Positions 1-9,563 of a DNA stretch of 25,446 bases are shown here, piece after piece. Each line of letters opens with the position of its first letter. Position 1 is the first letter of the stretch. The notes beneath the pieces were generated by a model. That model was not told the origin of the DNA and searched no databases. It worked only from the letters and a program-made list of their open reading frames with translations. The DNA lies in assembly GCA_900618425.1 (NCBI GenBank), contig UZAN01042951.1, forward strand, positions 8,264 through 33,709. Reading direction: 5' to 3'. Both the position numbers and the translations under genes were made by a program. This DNA comes from Echinostoma caproni (taxonomy: Eukaryota > Platyhelminthes > Trematoda > Plagiorchiida > Echinostomatidae).

Positions 1-1334
1 ATGAAGTTCAACATAAAGTGGACGGGATGAAATGACGCAGAACAAAATGCGAGTGGGGTAGCAGCTTCAGAGTAGTTCGTGTGTAATGATGCACGAAACT
101 GGCAAGCATGGAACAGCGACAGTTAAAGGACGATGAGGGTGGATTACGCGCAAATGTTTAGAGGCGGTATGCGAACAATAACAACAAAGTACAAAGAACG
201 TCATCGAACCAAGTCAGGGCATGANGGTGGGTAAAGTACATTCGACGGTCATCTGTGTAATGGGTCACATGGGTGCACAGTTATTCGAATCGAACGGAAG
301 CAAAATCTATGGCGTGATAATTTTTCCAATCAACTCAATACACAAGGTATCCACCACAACTCGAAGTCCAAGCAAGCCAGAGACCAATTCCAGAACAGGA
401 TAGACATGAGCAGTGTTTTAGTACACCTCCTTTTGGTTTGATTGGAATCAGGCTTTTTAGCCAATTCCCATAGTCAGTGGTTCATGGATCCGGATTGTGG
501 CTTTTCGTCTCATCACTTTGGATGTAAAACCCTTCCGTCATGTGCAGGAAGTGAGTAAGGCTTCCTCAACATAACCTGTGTACCTGAGACCCTTGGACGT
601 ATGCAAACGTTTGGCGGGGTGTGGTGATAGGTTGACCGGCCACAATCTAAGACACCTATCCTCGACAATATATTGGCTCTTTCGGAGGCTGGGAGATATG
701 GTCGCTAACTAGGTATAAACAGTCCTTGTCCTGTTTTCTGTGTTTTCTGAGTGTTTGGTTGAACACATGCATAGAAGATAGATCCTGTATATTTGGCCCC
801 TCGGGCGGTGATGGCTAAGTGGTCAGGTCACCAAACCGAAAAAAAATAGAAAAAAGGACGTAAAAGACATTTATTTTATTTGTATAAAGGAATTTTTCGA
901 GGCTTCATTTCATTTATATTTCACACACGCACGTACACACACACACACGCACACACCAACCTCCGGTTTACTGACCATCTATTAAGAAAGCGGTGTCCGC
1001 AAATCAACAGCTGTCAAAGAAGGAAAAGCTAAAAGCTCGTCCGGTGGATCGTATTGTATACATCTAACAAGATTGGGAATAAACCTCGGTCGTGCACGTT
1101 TTACGTTTTTGCGCTCCTTGAAATTCATTTATCATGAAGTCTGGAGCATACATTTTTACGAATTTATGTAAGAGTCCCGCACAGCGAGGGAAAAGGCATT
1201 TCATCCTAATATTAATCACATATTTGTGCGTGGAATATAAGTTAGTACGAAATTCCGTTTTTCTTATTCTCTTTCGTCCATCAACAATTGTTTCCAAACT
1301 GCTCTGTGGGATCTAATCAACCTTCCTGTGCCAG
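1..1334. other. Upstream non-coding sequence, probably intron of the carrier gene
   Basis: No exon encoding helix 1 or the first carrier signature could be found on the plus strand. The stretch holds an (AC)n microsatellite at about 920-957 and an ambiguous base at 225. The short open frames have no recognisable product. Most likely intron or 5' flank. Confidence 0.5.
920..957. repeat. (AC)n microsatellite, imperfect
   Basis: CACACACGCACGTACACAC-type run, followed by further CA units interrupted by G. Confidence 0.8.
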
Positions 1335-1529
1335 ACTCCTGGAGAGAAAAATCCCACTTTCATCCGGGTAGCAATCCGCGTGCTTCAGTCAGACGGTCTG
1401 TTGGGGCTGTACAATGGGATCTCGGCATCGTTGCTTCGTCAGGTCACCTATTCCTTGCCTCGTTTCGGGCTGTACGAGGTGTACAAGAACTCATTCGGTC
1501 AATCCAGACAAGTCACGTTTTACGAACAG
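1335..1529 (+). CDS. SLC25A10: Dicarboxylate carrier, first visible exon
   Basis: 65 codons. The acceptor is a pyrimidine-rich stretch ending CCAG at 1331-1334; the donor is CAG|GTGAGC at 1529/1530. The exon covers the matrix loop and second transmembrane helix of carrier repeat 1: VLQSDGLLGLYNGISASLL followed by RQVTYSLPRFGLYEVYKN. It ends FYEQ, which aligns exactly with human FHEK. The first residue aligns to the T of the HLQT segment, so the preceding exon should encode helix 1 and the PLDLLK-type motif. Confidence 0.88.
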
Positions 1530-4500
1530 GTGAGCATAATTCCTCAACGTGCGTTGAAACAAAACAGAGCCATTCACTGTGGACAAAGATTATTCAGTGA
1601 TCGACACATTTCTGTAGTGTGATCTAGGAAACCCGTATCATAAGAATAATTAATATGTTGGTCCTGCACATGTGCCGGTGTAAAATTATTGCTTTGAGAA
1701 AGTGATTAGATGTGAGATGGTGAACCCCTCAAAAGGTTTAAATCAAAAATAACTGGCACACTATGACCTTGAAGTTTGAGGTTATATTTCTAAAAGTTGC
1801 TACACAAAATATCCAAATATGAAATGATCAGTGCTGTCGGTGTGGCCTTGCGGCTCAGCTGGTAGAGCGTGCACAGGCGGCGTCCATGCGTGGGTGCGAA
1901 TCCCATCGAGGCTACTGAACTTTTCACAATTTCAGCAATGTGCCCTTATTGTGTTCTTTATTTCAAATATTACGTTCCGTTTTGCCGTTTTCCATAATTG
2001 CACGGCTGTTCCACATAATTAATGGGTTCATCACCTCTGTCAGTAGAAATCGCTGCTGGTTTCGTACGGTTTGGTTTACTTACCGTTATCTTGCAGAATT
2101 ACTCAAGTGGGGTGAGCTCATTAGAGTGCCATGCCTCATGGGCATTGCCACACTTTAGGTCTGGGCACAATGTGATTGATGGTTGACGATCGATCTTGTG
2201 TAGTTTAAGCACCCGACGTGGCGTCAGAATCGGGTCAGTACGATCGCAATGTGGTGTAGAAAATGCACCGGTTGTGAGCAGAACTGAGGAATTTTCTCTC
2301 ATACGAATGAAATACGTAGAGGGGAAATCGGGTTACACAGAACTAACACAGAATTTCAAACCGGGGAAGTTGTGTTTTAACGAACGACTCCAGATTGGTG
2401 GTTTGTTCACGGGTTTTCCAGGAACACACAATACACCATTCTGCTACTGCTTTCAATTATCATAAGAAACGGTGGAAGCAATTTCATTGTATGCTTCTCA
2501 AAATACTACTCACACAAGATGGGAGTAGAGCTAAACTACACTGGTAGTAATTCTGCTTCTTGGTCGTAGACATTACTTTATCTCAGAGACGCCAGACTTT
2601 GAAGTATCACAGATACAGACAATTTTTTTTGACTGTTGTAATTGAACTTATTCCCACAGTCAATTTTCGATGCCTCCTTGAACGCATGAACTATCAGTGA
2701 TTCGCCAGCATGCAGAGAGATACTATCACCAGATGGGGGGTGCATCAGTACAGTAATAGTGCACGTGAGAAAATCGCCTGTCATATTAAAAAGGCATGAG
2801 TAGAAACTCGTCAGGTCTTACTGCCTTTCCTTTCTACGGTGCTTGCTCGCAAGACTATTACTTTTTCCTATTCACTTGGCTTCAACCAGGAAATAACCCA
2901 GATAGACGAAAGTAATTGAATTGTTTTGGTCACTGTTTATTGTTGTGAATGGCTTGTCCACTTTTATCGTTTATTGGTTTTGTTACCCGGATCCACCGAC
3001 CACAATTGTTGCGTGACAGTCTCATGTGTCTTTCACTGGAACAGCGGATTCTTCCATTTCACTAGCTACATTGTTTCGCCAGTTTTCGCGGTCATTAGGG
3101 GAGCTTCTCTTGAATTAACCTTGTAGATTCCACCCACTTCTCGTTTTTATTCCGAGGTCGGTTGGAATCTATCGTTTCTAAAGCATTTAGGATCTTTGGT
3201 TAGCTTCAGGATACGCTTAACAAGCGACCTCTGCTACTACACAAACAGCACTCCTATTTTGGTCACGATGTTCACCTACTCCACCACGTTGCAGGGTTCT
3301 AACCTCGTGCTCTAGACTTTCCCTGTGGCGGGCGAAACGGTTACGTTGCACAGACGGTGATAAGCTAACAGTAATTCACTATTTTTTTACAACCAGTGAG
3401 ACGAAGAATGAAGCACCTTGCACAACTGGTGAGAGAGCAAACTCAGTGCACTTGGTAGAGGAGGATCTACAACGCTACATTGACCAATTATTGAAAATCG
3501 GTTCTTGTAGCTCGGGTGAACTGAATTGTGGTTGTGGTAATGGTCATCGGCTCAGGTGGGCATCGAGGTGTAATGGGCACCTTGAACGTTTGATCCCGTT
3601 CAAAGGGCTTATTATCCGATGAACTAGATACCGTGCCGCTGACTTGCCGGTCAGGCTTTAGCTAGCCGAAGGCTTCGGTTGTGGATTCCTCAAGAAAATT
3701 CACCTGGCTTGGCCTGGGCAACCTGGCAATATTCCGCTCACATGCAAATCATGAAACGTCTTTCTCTTCCTTAAAGATTATTCTACCATGAGAAGTTTGG
3801 CACACAGTCTGGTCTCAGATGCGTGTGAAATACAATATTATAATCCACTACTCTCATGTAACAAACAATAACATTTTGAGTGTTTCCAACCGAGTTATAA
3901 CCCTGGAAGCTAGTGCTGGGATGAACAGTGTCTGATACCCGCAACAGCTTTACAATGGTGGATGGTGCAATATCGTTTTGGGCAAAATGAGGAATTGTCC
4001 GATCGGCTGCTCGAAGGCCGAGTGGATAGCATGCTTGCGTTCTACTTTTGAGCTCTCGGGTTCGATCCCCAGTTGGGTCGATGGATTCGCGCACTGCTAA
4101 TGAGACCCGACCAGGTCAAAACAACTATACAGTGCTTTCTAGCCATTCACTTCACTCTTTGAATGCCCTGTACACGACGAAATTCACTATGCAATTGATT
4201 AAATCTTCCTGTAATCTTCTTTTGAGTATCCTATGTATGCTTATACACATTGCTATGCATGAGGGGTTACTTAATCCAGTCTCATGTCATTGAAAGCCGC
4301 TAGACGGTGGTCAGTCGACCAATATTTCACTTTTGGTCTATGATTTGTTGCGTTTTGGTTAATCACACTTGAATAATCCGAAAATTTCCGAGCCTACTTA
4401 TGGTGAGACAGGATCCTTCTCGACGCTTTGTCACTAGACAGGGAACTTATTTTCAATTTATCATTGTCCGCATATAACCGGCATTTATGCTCGCACAAAT

Positions 4501-6396
4501 GAACCAATCAATATCGTGTGATCCACAGTGTGATCAGATTGTCCCAGTGTGTTTACAGCCTCAGATATATGCTTTGTAGATTGGCTTTCATTCGATGACA
4601 TTAGCTGTTTCATTTCGAACTAGTTAGTATGCTTGGTTGAACGAGTGAGCACGTCATCACCTTCATCATCCAATTGACTTCCCCATGTTAGTGTACGGTT
4701 GCAACGTGATACAACACAACGTGTTACCCCAATAAAGAAACCGGTATCTTCTAGTAGGTTCTCCATGTTTAATTCACTATAGCCTCATCGTCCATTGTTT
4801 TTTCCCCCATAGCTCGGTGCAGCCGGTGTATCCGGATTCATTGGTGGAGTGTGTGGTCAACCGGCTGATCTGATCAACGTGCGCATGCAAAACGACATGA
4901 AGCGACCACCGGCCGAACGTCGTAACTACAAACATTGTTTTGATGGTCTTATCCGCGTCTATAGACGAGGCGGACTAGCAGAATTGTACAGCGGAGTCAC
5001 TATGATGGCCGGCCGTAGTGCTTTGATGACCGTCGGACAGGCGGTTGGGTACGACCAGTGGAAAAGATTTCTTCTGTGGACAGGATATTTTGCCGATGTG
5101 CCCGTAAGTGTTATTACTCAGGACATCTTTTTTGCCTGTATGACTCCTATCAATGCGACGATTCAGTTTCAGTTTTGATTTGTACAATCATTAACCATAC
5201 AATTTCGTGCGCCGGTTTTTGTTACTGTCTTTTAGTCACCCATTGGTATAAAACAGCAGAATGAAGATTGAAATGTTAAACGTAAATTCAAGCGGAAGCA
5301 GCGAATTCATATGAACTTGGGTTGCAAGAATAATAGATAAATGCATGAGCGCCACTGTTCGCTATACCGAGCCGTATCGCTCAGTGTCTCTAACCACCGG
5401 TGACCATGATCTCGGGGTCCCCAGTCAAACAGCCTAACTGGACCTATATGACCCAGTCTCCTGGTTAGGAGTTTCNAGGAGTTTCCATACCCTCATTCCA
5501 GGTCTTCGTTTGACCGCCCTTGACCGTTTTCCGTCCGTTGCTTGCATCATGCACATCGCTCGCTGTGGAAAGCTATTTGGTGACATGCGCAACACATGTC
5601 CCAACCAGCATAGTCTATGGTGGTCGACCACGTGCACCAGCGGACTACCGCGGTTACCGCCAAACTCTACGCCCGACCTCAGCATTGCTGGTCCGGTTGT
5701 CCCACCACATTCGTGCAATGCTCCGTAGACAACGGTGTTCGAAAAGGAGGGTTTTCCAAATGGGTAGCTTTGAATAAATTACACAGGTTGTACAGTAGTT
5801 GATGTATACTATCATCTATCGTTTGAATGATGTATGTTTATTACGAAAATCACTTGCGTTGTTCAAACATTCTTGATTATTTTACAGTAAGAGACAAGTT
5901 TTCATCTTCGGAACAAAACTGTATCCAACTTAGAACTACCATATCTATTTCACAATCTTCCGTTCTCGTTTCTTATTCTCTCCCCTGCTGGCTCCTGTCG
6001 GATTTACACTACCACATTTGTTCGCTTCCCGNTAAGTCTACCCATATGTGCGCTGGAGTTGGTGCCGCGGCAGCCGCTGTCCTTCTCACCCAACCGTTTG
6101 ACGTGATGAAAACGCGAATGCAAAATGCACCACCGGGCCACTACTCTGGTCTTTTATCTGTGGCCAAGGACTTGATGACCGGGGGGATTCGAACCCAGGC
6201 GCCAAATGTTAATGGAACTACAGCACAACCGACGCTCATTCTGGCGAATCAGTCTCTCACGACTAGGATATTCTCTTTTACTGCATTCTTTAAAGGAATA
6301 ACTCCTGCATTTGTACGGATTGGACCGCACACAATTTTACTATTCATATTTAAGGAGCAGCTGACCATCTACATTGGTTATCGAAGATCCACATGA
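1335..6396 (+). CDS. SLC25A10: Mitochondrial dicarboxylate carrier, 5'-partial spliced gene (join 1335-1529, 4813-5103, 6037-6396)
   Basis: Inner-membrane antiporter of the SLC25 family; the family exchanges malate or succinate for phosphate, sulfate or thiosulfate. Seen: three exons, all phase 0, giving 281 residues that align without gaps to the animal carrier except for one insert. Diagnostic strings are LLRQVTYSLPRF (end of repeat 1), QPADLINVRMQND and RRNYKHCFDGL (repeat 2), VGQAVGYDQWKRFL, QPFDVMKTRMQN (repeat 3 signature P-x-D-x-x-K) and the C-terminal GPHTILLFIFKEQL. The PAD..N variant in repeat 2 is typical of dicarboxylate rather than oxoglutarate carriers. Missing: about 30-36 N-terminal residues with the first signature, not found in 1-1334. 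Odd: about 30 extra codons in exon 3 at 6187-6276. Introns are 3283 and 933 bp. The gene is convergent with the phosphodiesterase gene. Identity is near certain; whether the copy is functional is open. Confidence 0.9.
1844..1914 (+). other. tRNA-like sequence, tRNA pseudogene or SINE head
   Basis: 71 nt fold as a cloverleaf: acceptor GGCCTTG with CGAGGCT (two G-U pairs), D arm GCTC-AGCTGGTA-GAGC, T arm GTGGG-TGCGAAT-CCCAT. Box A (GGCTCAGCTGGTAGAGC) and box B (GGGTGCGAATCCC) are near consensus. The anticodon arm is poor: TGCAC/GTCCA has a mismatch, and the loop AGGCGGC lacks U33, so a working tRNA is unlikely. It lies in the first visible carrier intron. Confidence 0.6.
1990..3485. other. Intron sequence with no recognised feature
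   Basis: Part of the 3.3-kb carrier intron. Open frames are short, overlap on both strands and match nothing I recognise. No tRNA, SINE head or transposon domain was seen. Confidence 0.45.
3489..3527 (+). repeat. PLE terminal-repeat fragment (match to 13782-13820)
   Basis: 39 bp sharing about 36 positions by eye with 13782-13820, including the 18-mer GTAGCTCGGGTGAACTGA. At 13782 this stretch directly precedes the 70-bp repeat of the Penelope-like remnant, so here it is probably a detached piece of the same terminal repeat. Confidence 0.55.
3878..3919 (+). repeat. SINE 3'-tail fragment
   Basis: GTGTTTCCAACCGAGTTATA followed by CCCTGGAAGCTAGTG resembles, in the opposite orientation, the tail of the SINE at 16244-16281 (GTTTCCAGACGAGTCCTAA and CCCCGGAGGCTAGTG). 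It lies just before a full SINE head, suggesting an older copy upstream of a younger one. Confidence 0.4.
4001..4190 (+). mobile_element. tRNA-derived SINE, copy 1
   Basis: The head has an A-box-like GGCCGAGTGGATAGCATGC and box B TCGGGTTCGATCCCC. The family body follows: GTTGGGTCGATGGATTCGC, ACTGCTAATGAGACCCGACC, then the tail TACACGACGAAATTCACTATG. The same body and tail recur at 6991-7164 (+), 15976-16159 (-) and 16244-16490 (-). It sits in the first visible carrier intron. Confidence 0.72.
4200..4795. other. Intron sequence with no recognised feature
   Basis: Between SINE copy 1 and the second carrier exon; no domain, tRNA or repeat recognised. The last 15 bases form the pyrimidine tract of the exon acceptor. 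Confidence 0.45.
4813..5103 (+). CDS. SLC25A10: Dicarboxylate carrier, second visible exon (carrier repeat 2)
   Basis: 97 codons between acceptor TTTTTTCCCCCATAG and donor CCC|GTAAGTG. It encodes the whole second Mito_carr repeat: the G-rich helix LGAAGVSGFIGG, signature QPADLINVRM (Pro codon at 4861), matrix loop RRNYKHCFDGLIRV and helix 4 with ALMTVGQAVGYDQWK. This is the most conserved and most diagnostic exon of the gene. It has no frame disruption. Confidence 0.92.
5161..5275 (+). repeat. Dispersed repeat (pair with 14644-14745)
   Basis: Runs from a CAGTTT...TACAATCATTAACC start to AGCAGAATGAAGATTGAAAT. It is similar in order and sequence to 14644-14745 (CAGTTTTTACAATTAGTGACC ... AGCAGAAGGAAGATTGGAAT). 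The element class is unknown. It lies between the second carrier exon and the LINE tail. Confidence 0.4.
5341..5745 (-). mobile_element. LINE (non-LTR retrotransposon) reverse transcriptase C-terminal tail, frameshifted
   Basis: Read on the minus strand: FEHRCLRSIARMWWDN, then after a frameshift HHRLCWLGHVLRM, then the terminal DWGPRDHGHRWLETLSD and QWRSCI. This order is typical of the C-terminus of LINE-encoded proteins, probably RTE-like. Only the last 130 or so residues remain, with one genuine frame change near 5660 and an ambiguous base at 5476 inside a short duplication. It is a dead 5'-truncated copy in the second carrier intron, opposite in orientation to the host gene. Confidence 0.75.
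6037..6396 (+). CDS. SLC25A10: Dicarboxylate carrier, terminal exon (carrier repeat 3) with in-frame insert
   Basis: 119 codons plus TGA at 6394-6396. The acceptor is CCCGNTAAG|TCT: an AAG site with an ambiguous base four positions upstream, so it is less secure than the others, but ADVP|STHM aligns with SDNIFTHF without a gap. It encodes helix 5, signature QPFDVMKTRMQN (Pro codon at 6094), a matrix loop, then AFFKGITPAFVRIGPH and helix 6. Between AKDLMTGG and FTAFFKG sit about 30 residues absent from other carriers. No GT donor is placed to splice them out, so I keep them in the frame. No canonical AATAAA was seen within about 1 kb downstream. Confidence 0.82.
   Translation, partial: STHMCAGVGAAAAAVLLTQPFDVMKTRMQNAPPGHYSGLLSVAKDLMTGGIRTQAPNVNGTTAQPTLILANQSLTTRIFSFTAFFKGITPAFVRIGPHTILLFIFKEQLTIYIGYRRST
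6187..6276 (+). repeat. Repeat-like insert inside the carrier's last exon (reverse tRNA B box)
   Basis: About 90 bp (30 codons) that breaks the alignment between DLMTGG and FTAFFKG. On the minus strand it ends in CCTGGGTTCGAATCCCCC, a perfect Pol III B box (GGTTCGAATCC, plus 6185-6195), so it resembles the tRNA-derived head of a SINE inserted in reverse. No convincing A box was found at the expected spacing, and no second copy of it is visible in this window. Inference: a transposon-derived insertion that kept the frame open. Confidence 0.55.
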
Positions 6397-6990
6397 GAGT
6401 GACCTCGAAGTCCGATGAAACATTCGCTTTCAAAACCTGTCTACTCTCTTCTTCAATTCGGACACCAGTGGTTTTTGATCCCATCGAAACTGTTGGATGC
6501 AGATCTTGTTTCTTAGCTACGTGGTGAGTGGAAGTGATTTCCATCTACCAAAGTGTTCCCTGTCCCACTTCATTCCATGTTGTGGTTTCTTTGCCCTTCA
6601 GTCCAAATTGATGTTTTGTCCCAAACACACCCATCAGCTGGTGTATTCATTTGCGTATTACTCTTGTGCTCTATAGTATTATCTTTGACAATGTTGTGGC
6701 ATAAAAGTAAAGTTATTTTGGACTGAAAACAGCCACACGGTATGTGGCATGTGACAGCGCGCATTTGACTGTTCTGTGTTTACGAGAGAACCACTTATTT
6801 GTCTGAAATGATTTCATGCAGACATTTCTAAATATACTGCTTACTTTCTAACCCTTTTATTCATCCAAGAAATAGAATCGGAATTTTACCAACGGAGTCC
6901 TGACGTTGGAGGCCGATGCTGAGACGAGAGAGGTGCGAGGCCCGCAAAGTCGAATTGTGCTTCCACATTTATGAAAAAATGAAAAACAGT
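6397..6990. other. 3' flank of the carrier gene
   Basis: Presumed 3' UTR and flank. No clean AATAAA was found; ATAAAA near 6700 is the closest variant. No other feature recognised. Confidence 0.4.
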
Positions 6991-7164
6991 CTGGTCGACC
7001 TAGTGTCCGAAATGGTATTATGCTTGGATTCTACCTACGAGATCCCGAGTTCGCGAACCCCAGTTTGATCGATGGATTCAGATTAGGCCAAACCAGGCCG
7101 AAACAGCTGTCCAGCTTGTCAGTTCATGTTTCATGTGCTTTTTACACGACGAAAATTCACCATG
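6991..7164 (+). mobile_element. tRNA-derived SINE, copy 2 (diverged)
   Basis: A diverged head (TGCTTGGATTCTACC, box B remnant GAGTTCGCGAACCCC) is followed by family body TTTGATCGATGGATTC, GAAACAGCTGTCCAG and tail TTTTACACGACGAAAATTCACC. It matches copy 1 in order and orientation. It lies between the two convergent genes. Confidence 0.62.
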
Positions 7165-7548
7165 TTAAACACAATTTAGGGGTCGGTTATCAAGTGACTG
7201 GACCAATCAATAGTACTATCGCGAACTGGTACACGGTCAGCTCCGTGTATATTCCGTTTCCCCAGTAAGCGAACAGTTCTTACGACGTTGTGTTCCATTT
7301 CACCGGTTTATGAGCACCGAAACGTATAGATATTTGGAGATACAAATACTTTATTTCTATTTCTTACTTAGGTATGTAGAACATGTCTACTGATATACCA
7401 GATCAAACATCGGTAAACAATGAACACTCCTGTTGTGCTAAACCAGTGGCCTATGTCAATACTATGGAAGGAAGGGATTAAGATAAAACTGGACTTAATC
7501 AAGGCAGGAAAGCGTTGTGAGTCATTGTGTTCCTATTCACTACGGAGC

Positions 7549-7720
7549 TGTTATGTTGTGCCAAGACGTATGATCTATATAAGCGCCCCTTAACTAGCCC
7601 CTAGACAATACGGAGAGAACACGGCTAAGAAGACGACATTTAGAGTATATTACTGATCATGCCGCAATACGCAAATATAGGCGGCAAATAAGCGTATGAG
7701 AAGCGACGTGGTGACGCACC
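7549..7720 (+). promoter_or_regulatory. Possible LTR or Pol II promoter fragment with TATA box
   Basis: Begins TGTTATGTTGTG, a common LTR start, with a TATA-type element TATATAAG at about 7577 and, downstream at about 7710, TGGTGACG, which resembles the first bases of a tRNA-Trp-type primer-binding site. No gag or pol frame follows and no second LTR was seen, so this is only a suggestion of a decayed LTR element. Confidence 0.22.
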
Positions 7721-7729
7721 AATCAGCTC

Positions 7730-9120
7730 GCGTCCTTGATACTCTGGTTCGAACGATTGGACGACAGCCAGCTGATTCACCTTGATCATCCAATCCGGAG
7801 TCGATTCGGTTTTGGGTGTGGCGAACGCACTTGTGGTGTGAAGTGGATGGATGCGTGGCCTGACCGGTTCTGTGCGCTCCGTCTTAACGGGGGCATTACA
7901 TGTGTTTGCACCTACTTGATCTCCCTACAAAAGTGATTACCGCCTTAGATTACGATTGCCCAACATGAGGTTGAACAATCGAATCATGAGGTGCCTTGCG
8001 GTCGATAAGCTCTATCTTCCTTTGTTGTTTGGTCTGCATCGTGGGCAGTATGGAGTTATTCGGTTCAGCTACTAATGGCGGGGATATGTGCGACGCCTCG
8101 GCTGCTGACGACCTGTGAAGATCACCAACGATTTAAAGCAACTGTAGATGTCCAAACACCACATGATTTATACTGCACAGTAATTAGGGAAAAGACGACT
8201 GGAAGAGGTACTGGTGTTCTGTGTATTATAGGACTGGTGCCACCCCGATCGCAACTGCTATCGATATCATGTGAACTGACCTGGATCACATGACTTTGCT
8301 CTTCCGAAATGATGTCTTAAATCACAAGGAAGAGCAGATGAGAAATGCGTCCTTGTAAAAGACAACATCGCTTCCACAGTATTTCAAGAAAATTCTGTTC
8401 AGTGATCCTGTTCAATATAGAGTTGGGTAGAAATGCAACAGACAGAGGATACCTGTGATGAACACGTATTTTCCGCGGTAAACTCGGCCATTGGGGAGAG
8501 CTGAAATCTCGAAAATGGCTTCGGTGACTCCCATAAGGGGGTCGTAATATTGCACTAGACTTCTCCAGCACATTCTACAAGGAACTTCAGCTGTATCAAA
8601 GCTTGTCGGTTTTCTGGCTCATACTTGTCATTCAGAGGATGAAGAGACTTATCGGGCACCTGTTTGATCTCATTCGGTCGGAACCAAATTGGTTTGATCA
8701 TCAAAAAATTGGTGAATATCTTGTGAACTATGAAAATCTGTTGGCTATGCAATCAGTGTACAACTGAAATAACCCCTTGATCAACATAGTCGTCTTGTAT
8801 CAGTCAGGGGCAATCCATGGTGATCATCATTACTCAGCTGCAGACATACTATAGTCGGAAATGGGGCGAAGCTCTTTCGTTCTATTTCTTAATTAATAGA
8901 CTTGAAAGTCAAATTTTAGCGAGGAACCGAAAATATATCGTGATTTTTTCACTCACAGTTGCGTATCATTTGCCGTTCGATATCTAAGCGAAATAACGCA
9001 TGAGGCTATCCAAAACAAACCAATCACACCTAATTCGAATACACAATCATTAGATCGATCAAGGTTTAAATTCGTCCATCGCCTTTTTATAGTTTCTCAA
9101 TTTTCAGTCTGAAATTTGAT
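7730..9120. other. Intergenic sequence, unassigned
   Basis: Between the convergent genes. On the minus strand about 8310-8580 contains a coding-looking but interrupted segment (GVTEAIFEISALPNGRVY, then a stop about 25 codons on) that I cannot assign. Nothing else recognised. Confidence 0.35.
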
Positions 9121-9130
9121 TATGTAATTA

Positions 9131-9136
9131 TTTATT
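9131..9136 (-). terminator. Possible polyadenylation signal of the phosphodiesterase gene
   Basis: AATAAA on the minus strand, about 430 bp past the stop codon. Plausible but not tested by any transcript; the motif is common in AT-rich flanks. Confidence 0.3.
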
Positions 9137-9563
9137 AGAGAAGAAATGAAACAGGAACGGTCGGTTTCACTGACAAACAGTATCAAGTTGGTCATAGAAA
9201 AATAGAATACATATCTTAACTGTGGGATTTCTTCGTAGTCAGTCGATTAGAAAACGAGTCCAGTTGAATGATGCTTGAGATGATGGACATAACGGGAGGG
9301 AGGAGACAGGGTACATTTCGAGAAGTAGCAACCTCACTTGCTTTCGGACGTAATCGAAACAAAACGAACAGATATGCACCGATAGGCGCGTGATTTGTGT
9401 CACATGCAAAATAATGAACGGATTGTCATGACCGTAGGAGTCAATTCATCTGTTCAGATAACTGCTGACCGTTCATACACGCCTGGTTGGGCTTCAGATT
9501 CTGCCTCGCTGTTTGAGTCTCCTCATCGATTGTCTGTCCCCTTCTTCCTCGCGTTCCCATCAG

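Noticed and set aside
800..835. A-box-like GGCTAAGTGGTCAGG followed by an A-rich run, as a SINE
   Set aside because: No B box or family body nearby; too short to call.
1..1334. Search for the carrier's first exon
   Set aside because: No stretch encoding a helix followed by P-x-D-x-x-K was found on the plus strand; the exon is assumed to lie before the window.
3783..4094. 103-codon minus-strand frame with SIDPTGDRTRELKSRTQACY
   Set aside because: It is the antisense of the SINE head and body of copy 1; the peptide is a repeat artefact.
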